Position numbers and translations under genes: made by a program. Shown piece after piece: positions 57,401-64,000 of a stretch of DNA of 64,000 nucleotides. The notes beneath the pieces were generated by a model that worked only from the letters and a program-made list of their open reading frames with translations, was not told the origin of the DNA and searched no databases. This DNA comes from Talinum fruticosum. Taxonomy: Eukaryota > Streptophyta > Magnoliopsida > Caryophyllales > Talinaceae. How positions within the stretch are numbered: the stretch's first letter is position 1; each line of letters starts with the position of its first letter. The stretch is taken from contig JAITYX010000075.1 in the NCBI GenBank assembly GCA_021018815.1, positions 988,501 to 1,052,500 on the forward strand. The letters are read 5' to 3'.

Positions 57401-59180
57401 CCAAGAATGGTGACGAAACGAGGAGGCCCCCGTGCATAGTAACATCCATGTTGAGACTCGGGATATGTATGTCGGTGGGAGTGACCTACTAAGGAAGAGA
57501 AGATGACGGTTAATTTCCATACAAGAAATTCGAAGTTATAAGAAAGGAGTTGAGCACTTACTAGTTGGGTCATGATGCAAGATGCATGATGTGCATAGGA
57601 GGTGTGTAAATTCAAAAGTGACGTAAACGGATACCCCACTATAGCCGCCACTTACTCGTCCGAAGAAAGAGAACGAAAATAGAACATGGTCTAAGAAGGA
57701 TCGACCGGAACAAATGGAGGCCGCGTGTTAACTCAAATTTGAGGAGTAACCCTTTCCCCAAGATACCAACAAAACCCAAAAGGACCTTCAAATTAACAAG
57801 ATCCTTCTCTCACTTAATTCCCCATGCCACAAGGACATTTTAGGGAAATTGAAGTTGAGACCAGGGATGGAAGTTGGCCTACACATAAGAATTATCAAGA
57901 AATCAGCCATTTAAAGAAAATAGACAAAAACCATTGATCTAAGAGGCTCGACCGCAGCATGGGAGGCCCGACAAGTAGCGGTCCAGGCTGTGGGCATGAC
58001 CCGTAATGCTAAAAGTGTGTTGAAAAGCTCGTTTATGCCTATTTTGGAGCAAATTTTGAGAGTAGAAGCAACACACTTAGTTGACGCAATTGAGCTTTGA
58101 CCTCAAAAAGCATATCTTATGTATTTTAGTTTGCTCAAGATTTATTCTAGCCCATGATACTGGACGCCGGAACATAGGCCGATTCCTTGAACCTAGGAGA
58201 GAGATGTGGAAAGTATTCATATAGCCACGACTACATTTTAACAAGTCTAGTAAAGCTTTTTATCCACATGAGATGAAAAGTAAATATTGAAGAAAGGAAA
58301 ATTTTAGCATACTTAATGATCTTCCGTAAGCTATTTAAAGAAAGATAGTTGGTGGAATCTGGTTCTAGCTTTGTATGCTGCACACCGGCACAAAGGCCTC
58401 TAATGATTCAAGTATATGAGGGAGCACCCTAGTTGAGTTCCTTTATTATATCAAGATCCACTAGGTTCAGTAAGTAGTGAACATGAATCTTAGCGGCCTT
58501 ATTGAAGAAGATGATCGTGCTCAAAAAGAAAGCAAGCATGACCCTCACTTGTTGTTGAGGAGAATGTTGAGGCCAGAAAACTTCATCCTCAAAAGCCTTA
58601 AAAAGAATGGTATATTTGAAGTGGTTATTATGTGAAAATCTCTCTACTACGGGACCGAAAAGTTGACGGAGGTAGTCACAATTTTTGTACAAATTTCGGT
58701 CATAAGCTAAAGGTTCCCCTGAAAGTCAAAGGAAAGATGGAATGTATTGATGGTGTCCCAAAACCACTCAGTGATGGCTTTAATAGGATTTCTCTCCCTC
58801 CTATCAATGAGATGGCGTAAAGCGATGTAGAGAGGCCCGAACCCATCGTTGTACATGACATTCTTGAGAGGAAAATGCATCCTCTCGCATGTCTCCATAA
58901 ACTTTGGGATAGCTCCACTGCTTCAAATTGAGCCTTTCAACAAAACAAAATCCAACAAGATTTTGGTTAAAGAGTTACTCTAAATGACCAAATGAAGAGG
59001 TTTAAGCAATTTAGCTTACCAAAGAGGAGATGGCAAGTGAAGAAACATAGTTTTCAGCTTTAACAAGAAAATCACTGGGATCCCATTCGTTTTGCGGACA
59101 CCATTCGCGCTCGAGGAAGGAGTATTGAGTAAGACTCTAAGCTCTAGTTCTTCCTGTAGGGTGAGCTTTTCTTCCGGCAT
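54486..59180 (-). pseudogene. TatT antisense ORF resembling a plant mobile domain protein
   Basis: The minus ATG at 59180 opens MPEEKLTLQEELELRV. After a shift it reads EWCPQNEWDPSDFLVKAENY. A GTAAGC donor (59019) and a TTGAAAG acceptor (58934) define a likely 86-bp intron. The next exon reads NDGFGPLYIALRHLIDRRER and ITEWFWDTINTFHLSFDFQG, then QVRVMLAFFLSTIIFFNKAA and LLNLVDLDIIKELNWGAPS. This WF-DT-NTFHL pattern and the QV-FL-ST/LVDL pattern resemble plant mobile domain (aminotransferase-like) proteins. A C-terminal charged stretch (ATHARLKETEAKENEERRAR) ends at stop 54488-54486. Antisense extra ORFs are known in Tat-lineage elements; the mobile-domain link is my inference. Much of 55400-57300 is too degraded to assign. 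Confidence 0.65.
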
Positions 59181-59946
59181 TTTAAGGGCAAGGAATTCTT
59201 GAGAACCAATTAGCTTTTAAGGAGCGAAGCAAGGAAATGCAAGAGGAGAACAAGAGTAAGATGAAGAGTTGGTGTGCAAAATGAAACACACCATACACCC
59301 TTTTATAAGCTAACCGGTCAAGACATCCGAGCATATAAAACAAGGGTCAAATAATTAGTCGTGGAACCGAAAGAATCCGGCCGATTACGCCGGGGCCACG
59401 CCTATAAAAGGCTGGCCGGCGCCGGCCACGAGGTGCCGTGGAGTCCAATCGACGACAACTTTTACAACCTTGCCCACTTCCACTAGTTAGAGCAGCTTTG
59501 TCCTCCTGGAGCATGTGATTTTCGTCTCTTATACATGCAAGTAGGAGCTTCCGAGCCCACCAATCAGCTTTTTCAGAAGCTGTTTTATCGGTATGTTTTG
59601 ATTGAATTATTCAAGTAAAAACACGGATCCTTTGTCAATTCAATTATGCTATAACAAGTATGCTAGCACAACAGATTATTTAGCCAAGCTTCAGATCAAA
59701 ATACGATTGAAGTTTCAGCATCGAAAAATGCCAAGCTTCGGGCTCACGATCAAGCCAAGCTTAGGATCCTTTTACCGAACTTCGAACACATGCATCGTGA
59801 TCAAGTTCAGGTCTCACTTTGGAGTTCAAGTTTAACTACAACCAATTCCAAACATCATCTAATGTCTTATAGAAATGGAGGTAAGTACCCTTTAGTATCT
59901 ACTTTGACCCTTCGTCTTTCTAGACTCAATCAAAGTGGGGGCTAAC
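59181..59946. other. TatT 3' region with divergent TATA boxes, palindrome and polypurine tract
   Basis: Holds the minus TATA (59301-59307), a plus-strand TATAAAA (59403-59409) and the perfect 16-bp palindrome TGGCCGGCGCCGGCCA (59413-59428). Then comes AT-rich sequence, a stretch shared with the TatF 3' end (59880-59930), and the polypurine tract AGTGGGGGCTAAC (59933-59945). A 77-codon plus ORF at 59602 has no recognisable motif. Confidence 0.6.
59301..59307 (-). promoter_or_regulatory. TATA box for the antisense ORF
   Basis: Minus GCTTATAAAAGGGTG, 121 bp before the antisense ATG, leaving room for a leader of about 90 nt. Confidence 0.5.
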
Positions 59947-61926
59947 TATAGACACCTAAAAATTGTCGTCCTTTGTCTCGTTATTTGTGTGTTTTATGTT
60001 GTCAGCCCAATGATGCTAATCCCAAGTCCTCGTTTGTGGATTTGGATTTCGGACTCGATCGATTGGTGTAACATAAGACAAGTAAACCAAAAAGAACCCC
60101 TTAGCACCACTTAAATAGCCTTTTGCCTTAGGTCGATCCACAAATCCTCTTTTCTTTAAGACCATCCAAGAGCCGGGCCAAGCCTTTAGAGATTGTGGAG
60201 TCCCATGATGTGTGCCGAGAAATTCCAAGTATAGAATACTGCATTCTACCTTTGTGTGAGTCAAACAAGGCGTCGAAAACCTGAAGATGACGTTGAGCGT
60301 TGCATTTCATGATCGGGAGCATCAAAGTGCTATGTTTTAAGCTTCGCAAGACTCCCCACACAAGGCTAGAAGCTTTCCCCATCTAAACGACTTCGTGGTC
60401 GACGCCCACCTTCTAGAAGCATGATGGAATGTTGCGTTTGAGCTTAGAGAGTCTTTAGAGACACAACTAGGGAAAGAAACCCAAGAAGGGTCCGGTTGGC
60501 CGACGCCTACCTCCTCTCTTTTAACCTGGTTCTATCCGATTTTATCATCTTCCGATTTAGTTCTATCTCTTAAGGAATTGCACACTTTTATTGCAACTGT
60601 TTGGATGGCTAATAAGAGGTAAATCCTAGGTCATTTGTGACCTATTTCCTCTCCTATAAATAGAGAGCCCCGGCTCTCATTCCCATACGACTTCATGCCT
60701 TAGAATCATGTTGCTTGAAAGCCAACTTGAATGCTCTTATCTAACCATTACTCTACCGAATTCTCAAGAAACATTTATCTTTCACCATTTAATCCATACA
60801 AAGAGCTAAAGAATATGCGATTATTCTGATCTCTGGTTACTCATTCAACTCGATAACTACCATACGTTAGACACAATTCACAAAACTAGTCCTTTTCTTT
60901 AGATTGTCGCCATTGCATCGAAAGATCCGGCGTGGAGATCTAGATTAGTTAGGTGGGACAATCTGAGGGCCATATTTAATTTTGTTTTATTCGCTTTTGG
61001 TATTGCGGTTTAAGAGATGTCACTTTAATTTCCTCCCCGACCGATGTAATCTTTTATTTCCGCTTTTTTTTCTTTTATCGCTTTCTTTATCACTTTTTTT
61101 ATCGTTTTCATTGTTATGTTTTGGTTGCTTTAATTTTGTTTCGCATGTTGTGTGCTTGTTTTCTTACATCTTTATTAATACACTACTCGAACTAGTAATA
61201 GCCGTCTTTGGACTGGTGGAATGGAGGAATTTATCCTTACGTTTCGTACACTCGCCTCGAATCCGATTGTCGGTCCAAGACCGATGGAGTCAAATTTTTA
61301 GTCTTTTCCGGTCTTAGTTTTTCCCATACTATGATATACTATGATCGAGGAGAAAGTCTTCTTTTGTGTTTTTATTACTTTTTCCTTCTTAAAACCGATC
61401 GGCAACTCCCTTATTTTATGTTTTGTTCTACGCAAAATCGCATCTCGTTGTTTTCTCGGCCATAGGAAAAATTCTATTAGGTTCAGGAGTTTCCCACCGA
61501 GTAGAGACCAAAGTTGGTTTCACGAACCACGACCTCCGGACGATGCCTGCTTCCTCGGTGTAGGCTACGGCCCGCGGTGTGGGGGCGGCGGTGGTGGCTT
61601 CGGTCCATACCGGTGTTTTCATACCAATCGGCTCTAAAGCCACGCGGCAAAATCATAACCCTAATATTATTTAATCGTTAATTAGAAAATAAGATCGCGG
61701 GACTTCTAAAATAATTGCTAAAATAAAATGATTAATAAAACCACAATCAAATCTGATTTAATTCATTTTAACTTTATTTAATAAAATTCGAAAATCTTAA
61801 TAAAAGGTTCATCCCCATATTCCAAAATCGACTTTCAAAAACTATCTTCAAAATCAATCTTAGAAAAAGAGACCCGACACTAGTAGGGAAGTTCGGCAAG
61901 GCCACGATCGGTCGTGGTTACTACGA
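59947..61926 (+). repeat. TatT 3' LTR
   Basis: Starts TATAGACACCTAAAAATTG (TGTAGACAC in TatF) and ends about TTACTACGA (TTACTACA expected), 1980 bp. It is followed by GACAAG, the second copy of the target duplication, and by ChG gag. The TATA box is at 60655-60662. Confidence 0.87.
60655..60662 (+). promoter_or_regulatory. TATA box of the TatT 3' LTR
   Basis: CTCCTATAAATAGAGAGCC context, as in the 5' LTR. Confidence 0.62.
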
Positions 61927-62380
61927 GACAAGTGACGCGATGATACAACTAAGTTTAATGAGTTAACTCGCTTCGTTTTGGATTTTGTGGCTACCGAGAG
62001 AATGAGAATGTTAAGATATGAGGAAGGTTTAGCCCTTTTCAATGACACCAACTGGTTGGGCAATTGATAAAGACTACTCAAGAGTTATATAAGAGAGCTG
62101 CTAAAGTGGAAAGAATAAAAACAGAATCGAGGGTATATAGTTCATGGAATTCCAAACGCAAATGGAATGATTGGGGAAATTAAAAATAGATTGGGGATAA
62201 TAAGCTTAGAAAGACCAAGCCTAATCAAAAGAAAAACCTCGTAGCTACTATCCATGAGTCATGTGAAAAACATGGTAGAACCAATCACGCAGCTTATAGA
62301 TTGCAGAGTCGGGACAAATAAATGGACCTGGTGTGGGAGTGTTGAGCATCGAGTGTCTAATTGTCCTAAGAGATAAAGGG
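61927..62380 (+). pseudogene. ChG gag, downstream segment with damaged zinc knuckle
   Basis: Continues gag from 31515: KFNELTRFVLDFVATERMRM, LRYEEGLALFNDTN, then RELLK and VERIKTESRVYSSWNSKRK, reaching WCGSVEHRVSNCPKR (about 62325-62370). The first cysteine of the CCHC knuckle is replaced by Trp (TWCGSVEH). Stops occur at about 62066 and 62190. Together with 30985-31515 it gives the gag of a chromovirus. Confidence 0.8.
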
Positions 62381-63179
62381 CTATGGAAGAAAGAAGAACA
62401 AAGCAAGTACTTAACCCACGCTCGGGACCTAAGCCGGCTAACTCGGCTAACACGAGCTGAGTATACGTCATAAACAGAAAGATGCGAACTGCTTTGAGTA
62501 CGAGTAATATCTAGAACTCTTGTCTTGAATTCAGATTAATTTTTTTCGTTTTTATTACCTGTACGCATTGGCTAGCCCAAAACCTTCGAATTCATTATTG
62601 TCAATGACTTCCCAACTACAATTGCAAGAATACAATCCTCGACCAAATACCAAATAAGTGTATGCAATGGCCAAGTGGTAAATGTCCATTTCTCTATAAA
62701 AAAAGGGTTCTAGTGACCATAGTTGGAAAGGAATTACCAAATAATCTCGGGTTGATTTAATTGTAAGGTAATTTCGTGAATGGAAGGGATTATTGAATTA
62801 TGCAATCAAAAAGGCAATTGGGAGAATTTCCGATCGAGTACTTTACGTTGGGAGACACCGGTATTGTTTCGAAAAGGGGATAGTACCTTACAATTTTAAA
62901 CATCTTTTTAGTTAACCAATACACCTACCGAGTTACAAGCTTTATCCGAGCAATTTGTGGTAAGCTATGAATAAGGAGAAGAATGTCCATCATGTCGGGA
63001 ATGTTATTTTGAGGAAAATATTTGAAACAAACTACCAAAAGTACAATGTTTGGTTTAGTAAAATGACGTTTTAAGGTTATGAACTACCCAAAATACACTC
63101 GAAAGACGATCCATATAATATACAAGTGATTACCGGGCTGTTGGACTAACCAATGTTATGCTTCAATTGAAAATTTGCA
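62381..63179 (+). other. ChG interior, mostly deleted pol
   Basis: AT-rich, stops in all frames. I could not identify the protease, RT active site, RNase H or the integrase core. An autonomous chromovirus needs about 3 kb here; only 0.8 kb lies between gag and the integrase end. Confidence 0.5.
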
Positions 63180-63530
63180 GGGTTAGTTCAAACCTTATAT
63201 GTATGAAAGCAAGCAAAAGGCTAGACATAATGGGCTATACAAGATAATTTGGGAATTAGGCACAACGGCCTATACACCATCCTACCAATTGCCCCGATCG
63301 TGCCCATGATATATTTCATGTACCGCAACTTCGGAAAAATATATATCCAATCCAACCGCATTCCGTAGTCGGAACCCATGGAAATCATCTCGAAACATTA
63401 ATACGAAGGAATGTCCACCCCAGATATTAAACTGAAGAAGTAAACAACTTCTTACCAAACTTATACCTCTAGTCAAAATTTTATGAATAATTCATATACG
63501 GATGGAAGACAGCTGACAACCACAAGAATA
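63180..63530 (+). pseudogene. ChG integrase C-terminus
   Basis: Reads IIWELGTTAYTPSYQLP, then in the next frames AHDIFHVPQLRKN and, near the end, LIPLVKIL followed by MED-type residues. The HDIFHV-QLRK motif is the usual integrase end of chromoviruses, before the chromodomain. It is broken by shifts near 63300 and 63350. Confidence 0.7.
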
Positions 63531-63608
63531 TATGAAAAACCGATGCTTCCATTTATTCTACAAGTAATGAATATCTTGTTACTTGCAAGTTTCAGTGACG
63601 AAATTTAT

Positions 63609-63624
63609 TTTAAGGGGGAAGGAC
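63609..63624 (+). other. Polypurine tract of ChG
   Basis: TTTAAGGGGGAAGGAC directly before TGTAAAAATC. Confidence 0.8.
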
Positions 63625-64000
63625 TGTAAAAATCTGACCCTAAGCAAACATATCAACATAATACACTAATTTATAATGAGTGCATGCATTTTAATTTCAA
63701 ATTTTTAATGTCACGTTATATATACATCAATGTTATTTAAAATGCGAGGACCTAGATATAAACGACGACGATATATGACCCATATTTTGTAAATTTTAGA
63801 ATATGATTCGCAAACTATTTATTATAACCTATTTTTCTAATATTTGTTTTCTTTAATGAAATATTAATAAAAAGGAACAATCATATTCGGAAACATATAA
63901 GTCATATTGGAATTCGTATTTCAATATATAAATATTTTCGTATAATTTTAATCTCAAAAAATATTTACAAATATGACTAGCATAATTTATTTATAGTAAA
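63625..64000 (+). repeat. ChG 3' LTR, cut by the window edge
   Basis: Starts TGTAAAAATCTGACCC after the polypurine tract. AT-rich. No second copy found in the window. Confidence 0.7.

Larger units (their letters stand above)
31516..61926 (+). mobile_element. TatT: Tat-type Ty3/gypsy element with nested insertions
   Basis: Inserted in ChG gag with target duplication GACAG (31511-31515) and GACAAG (61927-61932). It contains a partial 5' LTR, RT, RNase H, a second archaeal-type RNase H, integrase, an antisense ORF, a polypurine tract and a full 3' LTR. The dual RNase H and the antisense ORF are hallmarks of the Tat lineage. The rest of its 5' LTR, primer site, gag, protease and RT N-terminus were removed by a deletion that also took the 3' end of SV-D. 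Nested inside are S2, SV-D, a short LTR element, a MITE and S3. Confidence 0.85.
30985..64000 (+). mobile_element. ChG: defective Ty3/gypsy chromovirus that hosts TatT
   Basis: The gag domain (31210-31515) stops at the TatT insertion and resumes at 61927. It is followed by a damaged zinc knuckle, a poorly recognisable stretch, an integrase C-terminus with a FHVPQLRKN-type motif, a polypurine tract (63609-63624) and the start of a 3' LTR (63625 on). The protease-RT-RNase H-integrase core is mostly missing between about 62400 and 63180. The 5' LTR was not found. The combination of gag type, integrase end and TGTAAAAATCTGACCC LTR start fits a Tekay/Del-like chromovirus. Confidence 0.75.

Overview
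The window is plant nuclear heterochromatin made almost entirely of nested LTR retrotransposons. I see no host single-copy gene, rRNA, tRNA gene or CRISPR array. It is a plant sequence because the elements are plant lineages: Ty1/copia Sirevirus-type elements with an extra env-like ORF, Ty3/gypsy Tat-type elements with dual RNase H and an antisense ORF, and a chromovirus. Nearly every ORF is interrupted, and the species cannot be read from the sequence.

Left half (1-29066): a minus-strand Tat-type element (TatF). Its 3' LTR runs off the left edge (1-1655) and its 5' LTR is 27098-29066. It keeps gag-like sequence but no recognisable pol. It is split by an apparently complete Sirevirus, SV-A (2075-12844, target duplication AATAG), and by an LTR pair, SV-B (14649-25281, target duplication ACTGG/ACTCG). 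Between the SV-B LTRs lies a 3'-truncated minus-strand Sirevirus, SV-C, which is itself split by a 2.3-kb LTR-like element, S1.

Right half (29067-64000): a defective chromovirus (gag from about 30985, 3' LTR from 63625) is split by a 30.4-kb Tat-type element, TatT (31516-61926, target duplication GACAG/GACAAG). The 5' LTR of TatT holds a truncated S-family LTR (S2), which holds a Sirevirus, SV-D. The RNase H region of SV-D holds a 5.7-kb element made of two 2.7-kb LTRs around only 291 bp (target duplication TCTAT). A deletion fused the env-like ORF of SV-D to the reverse transcriptase of TatT. TatT pol also carries a MITE (49318-49902) and a third S-family LTR (S3, 50526-52753). Downstream of pol, TatT carries an antisense reading frame resembling a plant mobile domain, with its own TATA box and probably an intron.

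How the parts relate: the Sirevirus gag-pol would make particles, protease, integrase and RT/RNase H. The solo LTRs, the short LTR element, TatF and the MITE lack enzymes and would depend on others. Matching LTRs suggest a TatT-like element could have mobilised TatF. Throughout, repeat copies differ at CTG/CAG/CTCG positions by one-base indels and T/C or A/G swaps, so many frameshifts may be consensus errors at methylated CHG sites rather than real mutations.
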